Positions 42,662 through 53,544 of a stretch of DNA of 64,000 nucleotides are shown piece after piece. Made by a program: the position numbers and the translations under genes. The notes under the pieces are model-generated. The model was not told where the DNA came from, did no database searches, and was given only the letters and a program-made list of their open reading frames with translations. The first letter of the stretch is position 1. Each line of letters begins with the position of its first letter. Source of the DNA: Actinernus sp. WN-2022 (lineage: Eukaryota; Cnidaria; Anthozoa; Actiniaria; Actinernidae); the NCBI GenBank assembly GCA_030867875.1, contig JAOWCC010000019.1, positions 83,356,861 to 83,420,860 on the forward strand. Reading direction: 5' to 3'.

Positions 42662-43165
42662 CTATTAATAATAAAATGGCAAAGCAATAAACTAATTGAC
42701 TACAAATCATGCATGCAGATCAGGAAATAAATTTACATTGACATGAATATGCAACGATATGCAAAACATGTTTTATTTCCACAAACAGAAGCACAAAACA
42801 CTTTTTATAAAACCAGCTAAAGGAATTAAAAACAACCGATGGCCTTTTATAAAAAGAGATTCAAGCAAATTGTCTTACCTTTCTTTCATCCATCTACCTA
42901 CGCTCGACGTCAGCTTTAAGAGGTCTCGCTTCCCTCGACTAAGGGGTGGACCATTAGAAATCCTGGGAGGGGGGGTGGGTAGTCCAAAAAAAAACAACGT
43001 GCAAGGCTAAATGTCCCAAAAGAAAATTCCTGCAAAGCACTAAGGCACAAAAAAAAATTCGTGCAAAGGAACCGATACATTGTTCAATTTTTGTTTTGAA
43101 AAATACTAGCAATTCAGTTTTACCAATTCAAAAAATAGTTCTAAAGATTACCCACACAGTCTGTG

Positions 43166-43488
43166 TAAGGCCAGATAAAAACAAATACTTGGTTAGCGTC
43201 CCCGCCGGACCTGAGAAATGTCCCCGATCTCAATTTTTTTTAATTTTTTAATTTTTCATAAAAAAGAAATTAGAAAGTGTAAATGCGCCCGCGAACACCA
43301 ATTCTTGTACCCAGACCCCTACAGGTACCACTTAAAATATGCGCCGGCGTATTAAATATTTTAACATCGACGCCATTTTGTTTCTACAGACAAAATAAAC
43401 TTCACATTGAAAAAAAAAACACCTCCCTCCCTACCTGGAAAAATTGAAATGGGTGGACGCTAAACAAGTATTTTTTTATCTGGCCTAA
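43166..43488. mobile_element. 323-bp MITE
   Basis: TAAGGCCAGATAAAAACAAA on the left is inverted at the right as TATTTTTTTATCTGGCCTAA, and inner ACTTGGTTAGCGTCC/GGACGCTAAACAAGT also pair. Non-coding. Confidence 0.8.
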
Positions 43489-43959
43489 CTGATTTTCAGG
43501 TATTTCCAGGTGAAAACAACCTCCCCAACCTTCATAACAATAGTTTAGTCACTGTTGTCATGGAAATATCAACTGGCCTTAATTCCCCCGATACCGGTAC
43601 TGCAAATCACAAGAATAAACTATTTGCGGTCTCAAACACTAGACAAGCTAAAAACAGCTATATTATTGGCAAATAAACCTTCTCTGCAATTACTGAAGCC
43701 TCAAATTATTCTCTGATGCCAGCAGTTTTTGCAACCGAGTTTCACGTCAGGTTTCATTGAGTAAACTTCAATGTCCACATTTTCAAAGATTACAGAGTCT
43801 GTGCCAGCAATTTAGAGCGCATATAAATATTTTCATGTATTGCCGTCTTGTGCAAAACATCATGGACAATGCAATCTTGGGGTATGCATTTTTGATTTGG
43901 CCTGAATCGGAGCCAAGCAATGAAAGACCGGGACCATATTCTAAGGCGATCAAATTAAA

Positions 43960-45770
43960 TTCCTCACATCACTGGGCTCGTTACAAAAAAACTGCGGCTC
44001 AAAGTAAACTGATAAACAAGTCAAGGAATGTAAAGCAAATTACTATAAAGATCTGATTAGACAAAACAAAGAAATTCAGGTGCTCTATGGAAAACTATAA
44101 ATGATTGACTTGCCGTAATAAGATCTAATAATGGCTCTAAGCCGACCTTTATCCAATCTGAATCTGATGGAGCTGGAGTACAGTTAACAGAGCCAGCGTC
44201 AATCGATCAGACCTTTGTTAGCAGCAAAGTCAGTTTCAATCTCTGGTCGGCGCCATTGACATCATTACTCCAGCTAGGACAAATAACAGTGAAATTGTCT
44301 TTCGCTTTTCGAACATTTCCGAGAGCTTTGTTTTTAAACAATTAAGAGGTTTGAAAACAAACAAAGCTATTGGTTTAGACCGAATCAGCTCGAGGCTACT
44401 AAATGACTCGGCTGTGTGTATGACTCCTGACCAGTTTTAACCAAACTGTTTAATCGTTCTCTGGACTCAAGTATTTTCCCAGCCATCTGGAAACAAGGAA
44501 AAGTTACCGCCGTTTAAATCCGGCGATCACTCTGATTCTAACAATTACAGGCCTATCACAATTATCATTCTACCCGTGACGTAAGTAAGATTTTTGAAAG
44601 GGCTGTACATCAACAACTTAACTCTACGGATATCTCTCGTAAGAGAAAATCCTCACACCTAATCAGTTTGGTTTCCGCCCGAGTTGGCGTGCCACAAGTA
44701 TTATCGGTCCTCTATTGTTCTTGGTTTACAATGCCGACCTTCCTCTTACTGTAGATCATTGCCAAGTGACCATGTACGCTGATGACACCGTGATATACTG
44801 TAGCCGTCCATCTATCAATGACATCGAACATTGCTTAAATCATGACTTGGCAACATTGGCCTCTTGGTTTCGTATACATCGCCTGACTTTGAATACTTCT
44901 AAATCTAAGTTTATGTATGTTAATAGGTAGTCCACATAAACTGAAATCATGCTCTAGCATCGATGTCATTATAGACAACGTGCCCCTCGAACGCTCTGAC
45001 AATATCAAGTACCTCGGTATTATAATTAATAAGTATATGACTTCGCATGACCTGGTAGAGGCCTTATCTATTAAAGTAAACCAAAGGATTGGTCTGGCCA
45101 AGCGCATCAGGCACTTATTGCCCCTCGAGACACGCCTTACTTTGTATAATAGTTTAGTATATCCACTTTTTGACTACCGCTGATGCGATATGGGGTGACA
45201 AATACAACTCAACCCTCACAGACGATCTTCAGATTTTGCAAAATAAGCGGCCAAGTTACCTGCATGGTTAAAGTTCTTCAGCACAAGCCTTGTCAAATCT
45301 CAATTGGCCTACTCGTTCCAGACGTCGTCTTGTACATCGTCATATTTTAATATATAAGTATGTTAATGGACTCATTGATTATGATTTTAATATCTTAAAA
45401 GACATTCACATGTATAATACAAGAAGAAAGAACGATTTTAGACTTCCAATAATCAAGCTTAATTATGGCAAACAACGTTTATTGTACCAAGGTTTTAGTG
45501 AATGGAATACTTTAGATAATTGGTTGCGGGAAATCGAATCCCTAACTCTTTTTAAACAAAATGTCAAAAGACATGTTTTTGAATTGCCTCATAAATTTTA
45601 GCTCTAGTCATTCTATAAATGTATTTTTAGCCTAGTTTTTAACTCTAGATTATTAATGTATTTTTATTTTTGTTTCTTATTTATGTTATGCAGGGCTCTA
45701 TTGAAAAAACTCTTCGGAAACATATTCTCTGCTATAAATAACATTATTATTATAATATTATATTATGGTT
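43960..45770 (+). mobile_element. LINE copy with internal deletion
   Basis: Linker remnants (HHWARYKK) from about 43960, then RT fragments, the thumb region and an ATTATTATTATAATATT tail near 45738-45766. A block including RT motif A is deleted at about 44680, joining a FGFRP-like motif directly to the motif B region. It is a third RT lineage, distinct from those at 8645 and 38420. Confidence 0.8.
44340..45601 (+). pseudogene. LINE reverse transcriptase remnants
   Basis: Short frames carry NKAIGLDRISSRLL and NYRPITI-like motifs (44350-44560), then GPLLFLVYNADLPL, YADDTVIYCS with the catalytic YADD (about 44779-44790) and ASWFRIHRLTLNTSKSKF to 44930. Frame 44917-45183 has IKYLGIIINKYM and frame 45290-45601 has LNWPTRSRRRLVHRH and a C-terminal FKQNVKRHVFELP. 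Stops and shifts are present throughout. Confidence 0.8.
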
Positions 45771-46004
45771 GTATTCACAGGCTATCAATCTATATAGGAT
45801 GTACACTGAAAAATCTATATAGAATGTGCGCTAAAAAAAAAATCGTGCAGAGGTATCGCCTTAAAAAAAATAATTCTTGCAGAACTCACACTGCTAAAAA
45901 AGATTTCGTGCACAAAAAGTTTTCCACCCCCCCTCCCAGGATTTCTAATGGTCCACCCCTAAGACGTCTCGCTTCGAGCCTCTGGCATCCAGGGTATCAT
46001 CCAT

Positions 46005-46140
46005 CGTGCGAAGAACGAAGAGCAGAGTTTCTGATTCCCATGGACATCTGGGTATTTTCCAAGATGGCGGAGTATCCAAGATGGCGGGTTACTCGTTTTC
46101 AGGCTCTCTCCGTTTTTCCAAAATGGCGGCTCTGTCAAAT
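46005..46140 (-). promoter_or_regulatory. Candidate promoter with three YY1-like motifs
   Basis: On the minus strand upstream of the ATG at 46004 are CCGCCATTTTGGA (about 46119) and two copies of CCGCCATCTTGGA (about 46073 and 46060). Each matches the YY1 consensus in the same orientation, a pattern seen in TATA-less promoters of animal housekeeping genes. The LINE at 46205 was inserted just upstream. Confidence 0.4.
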
Positions 46141-46204
46141 TCCCTTCCCTGGGGCATCGGGTATATGTCAAAATCCCGAACCAGCCTTCGATGTCAATAT
46201 CCCG

Positions 46205-48926
46205 TGGGTTGTTAAGAATATTATTATCAAATCAACCACTGGACATTCTTGCTTTAAATGAGACTAGGCTGGACTGGTCTATCTCTAGCTCTGAAATGCA
46301 CATAACTGGATATGAGCTTGTTCGTTACGATCGCTCACGATCAGGTGGAGGTGCGTGTTTATATATATATTAGAAATTCAGTAAATTACAGAGCGAGAGA
46401 TGATTTAGTCCCACCTGGTCTAGAAGCGGTGTGTATAGAAATTCATAAACCTAACGCTAAATCATTTATCTTAGCCACAATTTATAGACCGCCAAGTTCA
46501 TCATTAGAATATTTTTCCGGATTAGAACTCATGATTAATATCGATAGTGAAGAGAAAGAATGATATGTGTTGGGCGATTTAAATTGCAACTGGCTGAACT
46601 CCCATGATTCTAATGCAAATCGTCTAAAGGCATTCTGTGACTTATACCAGTTTGACCATGCATTAAAGAGCCCACGCGTATAACAGAAAGTAGCTCCTCG
46701 CTAATTGATATTCTTATCACAAGCGATTTGCAAAAAATTGTTGCTTCCGGAGTTATACATCTGGGAATAAGTGATCAAAGTTTAATTTTTGCCGTAAGAA
46801 ATCTGAATAGATTAGGCAAAAAATCGGTTAAAGTAGTACGCACCAGAAGTTTTTTTTTTTTTACGTAAACAACTGAATGCCAAAAATGGCTTCAACAAGA
46901 TATTTTATTGCTCAATACGGACCAAATTTGGGAAACCTGGAAAGCCATGTTTATGAACGTAGTTGATAAACATGCACCAATAAAAACAAAACGCGTTCGA
47001 TCAACCAATAATTTACCTTCGGTAACAGTTGAAATAAGAGAGGCCATGCGTGAAAGAGACAATATGAAACGAAAGTATGTCATAACAAAAGACAAAACTT
47101 ACTGCACTAAATATACTACTTTGAGAAACAAAGTCAATAAAACAATGAAGAATGCGAAACGTGATTTCTACAGCAGCGAATTAGAAAAGAACAAAGGCGA
47201 TCCCAAGGGCACATGGAGTACTATAAATAATCTAATGGGGCGGAATAATAAACATCAAGCTGTAAATGAAATTAAAATCAATGACACTACAATTAGTTCT
47301 CCCGCCGAAATCGCTGAACTCTTTAATGATCATTTTATTGACTGAATTTAAAGAATACATTAAGCAAGTACCATCCATGTTTGAGTTTAATTATACGAGT
47401 CAATCAAAAGAGCTCAAACTAATTGATAAATTATCTTCAAATAAAGCAACAGGACTTGACGGAATATCGGCCAGAATTTTGAAAGCTGGGGCACCAGTGA
47501 TTTGTGAACCCTTGACTGTTCTGTTCAATATAATAATTGAGTCAGGACAATTCCCTTCTGACTGGAAAAAGGCCCGGGCCAGTCCTCTACACAAAAATGG
47601 TGCAAGGAGTGACCTGGACAACTATAGGCCGATATCCATCCTTCCGGTTGTAAGTAAAGTTTTTGAGAGGATAATGGATGATCAATTGTACAATTACTTT
47701 TCCACAAATAATTTATTAACAAACAAGCAGTTTTGCATTCAACCATGACAGCTCTTTTAAATTCTACCAATTCGTGGTCAGTTAATATGGATCGAAGCCT
47801 ATTTAACATCGTTATTTTCCTTGATCTAAAAAAAGCTTTCGACACCGTTGACCATGAATTATTATTACACAAATTACAACTTTATGGAGTTGTCGATAGT
47901 TCGCTTTCCTTATTGCGGTCCTATCTATCGGGAAGAATGCAGTCGTCCAGAGTACAAAATGAAAGATCTAGTGAGAAGATAATTAGGTGCGGTGTATCTC
48001 AGAAACAATCCTCGGGCCTTTATTATTTCTCACCTATTTTAACGATCTGCCAAATTGCCTCGATACCTCGACACCATATGCTTGTTTGCAGACGACACAA
48101 ATGTGACAATTTGTGGCACAGATGTAGCCGGTGTTGAATTAAGAGCAAATCGTGAATTAATTAATATTAACTGGCTACGAGCAAACAAATTGCATCTTCA
48201 TGTTACCAAAACAGAATTTATGATGATTGGTTCGAGACAACGCCTATCGGCTCTGACTGATGAAGAATTGCCTTATTTAAAAACGGAGACAAACTAATAA
48301 AAAAGGTATCACAAAGCAAAACAGTTCGTGTCGTGGTAGACGAGCACTTAAGATGGGAGGATCACATAAATCATATATCAAAAAAGATCGTCTCAGGTCT
48401 AGGAGCTCTAAAGAGAATCAGACCATTCGTGTCCCAAGATACACTAATCAAGGTATACGACTCTTTAATTCAAACGCACATGGATTATTGTTGCGAAGTA
48501 TGGGATACCTGCGGCAAAGTTCTCGCAGATAAACTTCAGAAATTTCAAAATAGAGCCGCTCGACTTATTCTCAGGGCAGATTATGATACAAGTACAAACG
48601 CACTTTTAAGTGTCTTGGAATGGGACAAACTAGATGAACGCAGAGCAAAACATAAAGCCATCGTAATGTTTAAGACCCAAAATAGCCTGGCGCCAGCAAG
48701 CCTATGTGATTTATTCACTACTGTTGCAAGCTCTACCCATTATGGTCTAAGGGGCCGTGATACGAGACTTTGTCTTCCACAACCAAAAACAGAATTTATG
48801 AAGAAAAGTTTCTCGTATCACGGCGCCAAGATATGGAATGAGCTTCCAACAGAATTACGTGAAATTAAATCACTAGGCTTTTTTAAAAACAAAATCAAAA
48901 CAGTCGCCGTCCTAAATGACCAATGA
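46205..48926 (+). pseudogene. LINE endonuclease-RT polyprotein, broken
   Basis: Endonuclease motifs: LDILALNETRLDWS, SRSGGGACLYI, LATIYRPPSSS and VLGDLNCNW after a stop at 46561. The linker frame 46908-47345 has AMFMNVVDKHAPIKTKRVR. RT follows: NKATGLDGISARILK, ASPLHKNG and NYRPISILPV (47400-47748), motif A LDLKKAFDTVDHELL (about 47821-47865), GVSQ, FADD in frame 48055-48297, then 48333-48926 with LGALKRIRPFVS, DYCCEVWD, FQNRAARLI and ELPTELREI. At least six frame changes are present. It lies antisense within the PARP14-like gene. Confidence 0.85.
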
Positions 48927-49023
48927 TGCTTAATTGATAATAGTATATAGTAGTTTTCATAATTTTAGTATATTATATTATTAGTATAGTATATAATTTG
49001 TTATATTATTATTATTATTATTA
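46205..49023 (+). mobile_element. LINE (Jockey/CR1 group) with EN, RT and (ATT)n tail
   Basis: Nearly complete: EEP endonuclease, linker, RT, C-terminal domain and an ATTATTATTATTATTATTAC tail at 49003-49023. A poly-T insertion (46848-46862) and many stops mark it as decayed. It is another lineage, separate from the LINEs at 8645, 38420 and 43960. Confidence 0.88.
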
Positions 49024-49582
49024 CACTAGCAGGGACCCGCGGAACTTACATGAAATCAACAAATATGATATAGTAACATAGTCTAACCAGCTGACAGACT
49101 CCTGACACAATGCAATGGTGCCAGATTGTGTACTGGAGATTTTTAGCGTGATAATGTTTTCAAAGTTGTATTTTGATAAAAAAGGCAATAATTTCTCAAA
49201 CCGATGAACACAATTATACCTGTTATTGTCGAGAAAGTGCCAAAACTGACGGTGACAGGCAGCTCGAGTCATGAATTCGTGTAACGAAAATAAGTATGGT
49301 CGCCGAAAGAGCATTGATCGAAGCAGGAAAACAGAATTAAAAATTTGTTATCAAAAGCCAAGTTATTTGAATGTCTGGTTGTAGTGAGTTTATGGTCTGA
49401 AGAGCCTACGATAGTTTGGCGAGGAAACAGTTGGTTTTTATATCTAACAACACAGGAAACTACAAAGAACAGACATGGACAAACTATCTTGCTCTTAGAC
49501 ACACAATAGAGTTGTAAGATTAAAAAATGAACAGCCTTTTCTACCGACAACATTTCTAACTGTGTTTGAATACCTGGTCTTA

Positions 49583-49937
49583 CCCACACCGCGGCAAAAC
49601 GTTACGCGCATGCGTATTTGCTATTTCTTGTCGGCGCGCGGCCGCCCCCAGTTTCCCGCGAAAACTGAAATGAAACAACAGGCACATACCCGTGATTTTA
49701 AAATTTCTGCTTAAAAGCATCCATTTGTGAAATGTTTTGTCAAAAAATAAGAAAACTACTTAAAAGCTAAGCCTAAGACTTTAACAGGTTGAAGTTTTCT
49801 TAATTTGTAATTCACTGTGAGTTTACTAAGTTATAAAATTATTTACTAAAAAAGTTGAAACCCTCGGTAATTTGTATTTGATAGCAGAGCCTTCGTTCTT
49901 TTGGCCAGCGGAGCATACCGTTTTGCCGCGGTGTGGG
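49583..49937. mobile_element. 355-bp MITE with 5-bp target duplication
   Basis: Inverted ends CCCACACCGCGGCAAAACG (49583-49601) and its exact complement (49919-49937), flanked by TCTTA on both sides (49578-49582 and 49938-49942). The interior is non-coding. The remaining sequence between 49025 and 50129 outside this element holds no recognised gene. Confidence 0.85.
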
Positions 49938-50137
49938 TCTTACCTCGTTCGGTCGTTTGACTTCGGCCGCTTCGCCTGGCGATAGGTTTTCCCTAAAACA
50001 TTCCTTTAACTCGATGGCTTGCTCGCCTAGGTTTTCCCTAAAACAGATTCCGGTAAACTCGATGGCATGCTCGCCCAACTAAGTGTAGAACTTGAGAAAA
50101 CTCATTTCTTTTTAACATTATTTCCTCAAATGCAACC

Positions 50138-51438
50138 ACAGGCAGCCCAAGCTCTGTATTTGCACTGTGTGACTATTATTTCACAAAATTCTCAGATAAA
50201 GAAAATAAACTTACCTTAAGAGTTTGTTGTTGTCCTGTTGTTTCTCTGGGGTCTAGAAATGGCGGTTATGGGGCATTTCTCTCACTTTGGGTTTTTCTCT
50301 CTTCTCTGTCTTAAATAAAGGAAAGGCTGCACACTCCAATTCAAACCACGAGGCACTTGAGGCCGATTTTTCGCACGAAAACCCATCCGATAGGCGTAAT
50401 TTCCTCCGTCAGGTGAAAGGTAGATAGTTTTTCTTACCCCAGAAGTTTACAGACTTGAGAAATCATTATCCTAACTCTTCCAAATGAACTCATTTCTTTG
50501 AAAAAGCCCTCTCATTCTTCGTAAGAAACTACGTGTTTGCTGCTGTTCGGTCATGACGTAATAAACTCGGCTTTGTAGCCTGGTCTGCTGACAAAATTCC
50601 TCTTTCCGGCAGAGGGACAGTCAATAAATTGCAAGGTACTGTACTCTCTCCCCACGGGGTCTAACGAATGGACCACATTATATTTATTTACACATGTGTG
50701 TTAATTTACTTCGTGGGTTTTCTCTGCAGATTCCACCGTTCAGCGATTGGTCAATAAGCCGTTGACTTTCTTCTCCAACTCCCCGCGAAATAAACGAGGT
50801 GTCGGATTTCTTCGGCACTATTTCGTAACTGCTCCCGAGGAAAATCCGTGCCAAACCCCCTTTGGCGACCTGTGTTCTTCGCCTGGCTACTCAGTACAAT
50901 AGGCGGCACGTTAGACCCCGTGGGGAGAGAGTACAGTACCTTGCAATTTATTGACTGTCCCTCTGCCGGAAAGAGGAATTTTGTCAGCAGACCAGGCTAC
51001 AAAGCCGAGTTTATTACGTCATGACCGAACAGCAGCAAACACGTAGTTTCTTACGAAGAATGAGAGGGCTTTTTCAAAGAAATGAGTTCATTTGGAAGAG
51101 TTAGGATAATGATTTCTCAAGTCTGTAAACTTCTGGGGTAAGAAAAACTATCTACCTTTCACCTGACGGAGGAAATTACGCCTATCGGATGGGTTTTCGT
51201 GCGAAAAATCGGCCTCAAGTGCCTCGTGGTTTGAATTGGAGTGTGCAGCCTTTCCTTTATTTAAGACAGAGAAGAGAGAAAAACCCAAAGTGAGAGAAAT
51301 GCCCCATAACCGCCATTTCTAGACCCCAGAGAAACAACAGGACAACAACAAACTCTTAAGGTAAGTTTATTTTCTTTATCTGAGAATTTTGTGAAATAAT
51401 AGTCACACAGTGCAAATACAGAGCTTGGGCTGCCTGTG
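50138..51438. mobile_element. Long near-perfect inverted-repeat element (1.3 kb)
   Basis: Two arms of about 530 bp (50138-50666 and 50909-51438) are inverted copies with no difference noticed by eye, enclosing a unique 242-bp spacer. The terminus ACAGGCAGCCCAAG is shared with the element at 29008-30196. ATGCAACC flanks it on both sides (50130-50137 and 51439-51446), a perfect 8-bp target duplication. No ORF of note, so it must be mobilised in trans. Arm identity implies recent formation or ongoing gene conversion. Confidence 0.9.
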
Positions 51439-51446
51439 ATGCAACC

Positions 51447-52371
51447 AAGACCAATTTTCGTCGTCTACGTTGGGATACCTGTGGCCGTCACTTTTTGCCG
51501 CCATTTTCGGACGCGCGCGCGCGCGTACTCCATATTAGGATATCGATCGGGGGAGCCTGGGAAAGACCGTTACACACACACACACACTTAGCGTATTATT
51601 ATATAAGATTGACAGTTCTGTATTTTTATATATTTAATAGTAGTTAACACGGCTTCTATGTAAATCAGTTTTTTTCTTATCTGTTAGAATTCCGTGTATA
51701 AATATAAATAAAGTTGAAGTTTAAATTAATATCATGCAGGGCAAACCACACCATGTACACGGTAGACTGTTTATGTCATTCTATAAATTTTCATCGCGCT
51801 GAAACAAAACCAGCAAACCTTAGCTTCCTGCATTGAATTCTCTTTACATTTTTGGCCGATTGAAGATAACAAAACTTTATTGCTTCATTATTTGTGGACT
51901 TTCAGTCTTCGATGATTCTAACTTCTTGGAACTTGAGTATAATCCCTCCAGCCATTGTTTGTCCTAAGAACTTTACACCCGCTTCCAAATTTACTCAAAC
52001 TAAATTATTACAAACTAAATTGTGCTGTGTTTTTTCTTATTCTTCTTTTTTGAATACGGCACCAAGAAAGACCTACTTTTACACTTTTGGGCCATTGCAT
52101 TATAAACGTAGGAAATCTTTACGAACGAAAAGTAGCGCAGAAAATCACAGGATAGCGAGAATGAAATAACATGCCCAGTGAATGACAGCAGCTGTCAATC
52201 ATCTTTCGCGCCTTTTTTAGCGGGAAATCAGAAAGTCGCATTTTCAAGGCTTTAAATATTTTTTTTAGTTTGAGTTTTTTTGTGGTGCTAAATTAGGGCT
52301 TTTAGGTTTCGAATTTGCGAAAAAACGCATTTTCGAAACTTTTCCATTTTGAACCTTTATCGAGACCTTAA
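51447..52371. other. No gene recognised
   Basis: Contains a CG-dinucleotide run (51511-51524) and a CA run (51575-51588). A GTGTATAAATATAAATAAAG stretch lies near 51695. Short frames only. Confidence 0.5.
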
Positions 52372-53307
52372 AGGAACAGTGCCGTGCTCAGTGCCCATGC
52401 GCGAATGTTTGAATTTTGGTTGGGTTGTCAAGAAATCAAAATATGGGGAGAGATTTGATACGTCATGAAAGAAATCCTCTTCCATCGGCTTCGCCTAAGT
52501 TTCATTTGACCTTATACCTATTTAGAAAGGTAATTTAGTTTTGTCTCCTAGGATTTATGATGTTATTTCGATCGTTTGTCTATAATTTTTGCTAGTATTT
52601 TTGACTCTGAATTCAGTGCCCTGGGACGGTTCGTCGAGAAGAAAGCTTCTGTCTCCTGGTAGTTTCGTCCAAAGCTTTGAGAGGGGGACAATGAACGGCC
52701 TAGGAAATGTGAAGACAGTGAGAATGTAGGGGATACATTTACTCTGCTTGTAAGACGCTGAATGTTCGCGTGTATTTATTGCAATGTCAACATGGCCTTC
52801 GCTCGGTACAGTTCGACTTCGAGCTCACTATTTACAAAATCGAACTCTTTTCTTCCCCGATTTTGTAGTGGAAGTCAGTGCTCTTATAATTGTACAACTC
52901 ATCCTAAAAATCACAAAGCCCCAAAGCTATGAAGTCAGAACATTAGTTTCCCCGTAGTTTTGTTTCGCGAAACTGCAGTTTAGAATGGAATATTATAATT
53001 CCCACAGAAGTTGTTGTTTGTTTATGAGTCGGCATTGCCGAGTGGATTCCTAAACTATTATCCCGAATACCATGTAGATCTTCGAAGTACTTATGTCTTG
53101 GTCCAGTTGGGAGTTTGTACGATTCTAAATCATGAACTTCTCAACTGATGCAAATCACAAAACTAGATTTCGTACCGAAAATTCCAAAGGGTTGTTCCAG
53201 ATCAGTTGAGTTTTGACGTGACGTGACATTAACAGCGTGATTTTCCATGTCTTTCTCATTATTAACAATCACGTGTTACGCGTGCGCATTACCGTGGCAC
53301 TGTTCCT
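52372..53307. mobile_element. TTAA-flanked non-autonomous DNA transposon
   Basis: Inverted ends AGGAACAGTGCC with TTAA on both sides (52368-52371 and 53308-53311). TTAA target duplication is characteristic of piggyBac and Kolobok superfamilies; which one cannot be decided from 12 bp of terminus. The 936-bp interior lacks a transposase. Confidence 0.8.
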
Positions 53308-53544
53308 TTAACTGTAATCATTAAAATTTCCATGGCCTGGAAAAAAGATGATGCTATTACCATTAAGTCGCGTTTGGAACATTGCATTTAACCGGACTTC
53401 AATCAAACGCCTTGGAGTCTACAGTCAATTAAATGAAGTATAGGTGCTATGCGTTTGATTGACGACAGTCGATGAATGCAATTTTCCAAACGCGACTTGA
53501 AGCTTTCAGTCACAATAAAATATTGCTTTGCCGTTCTCCTTTAC

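Larger units (their letters stand above)
42942..45960. mobile_element. 3-kb terminal-inverted-repeat element with nested insertions
   Basis: AGGGGTGGACCATTAGAAAT and the following CCTGGGAGGGGGG at the left are matched by the exact complement at the right end (45925-45960). Next inward, both sides have degenerate AAAAATTCGTGCA-like repeats in inverted order. Inside lie a MITE (43166-43488) and a LINE (43960-45770), both later insertions. No transposase frame was seen. Confidence 0.7.
42879..46004 (-). pseudogene. Nested gene candidate first exon, split by a 3-kb insertion
   Basis: ATG at 46004 opens MDDTLDARGSKRDV, which stops at the edge of the inverted-repeat element 42942-45960. On the far side (42941-42879) the sequence continues to a donor GAAAG|GTAAGA. 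Both flanks share an imperfect 18-21-bp segment (AAGASGTCTCGCTTC type). If it is treated as a target duplication and counted once, the frame stays open across the join. Three YY1-like motifs lie upstream of the ATG. The phase to the next exon (42661) is not satisfied by this donor, so the model is tentative. Confidence 0.35.

Noticed and set aside
45656..46261. 201-codon plus-strand frame across 45.7-46.3 kb
   Set aside because: It runs from a LINE tail through an element terminus into the antisense of a promoter-like region. The composition changes at each boundary, so it is a chance frame.
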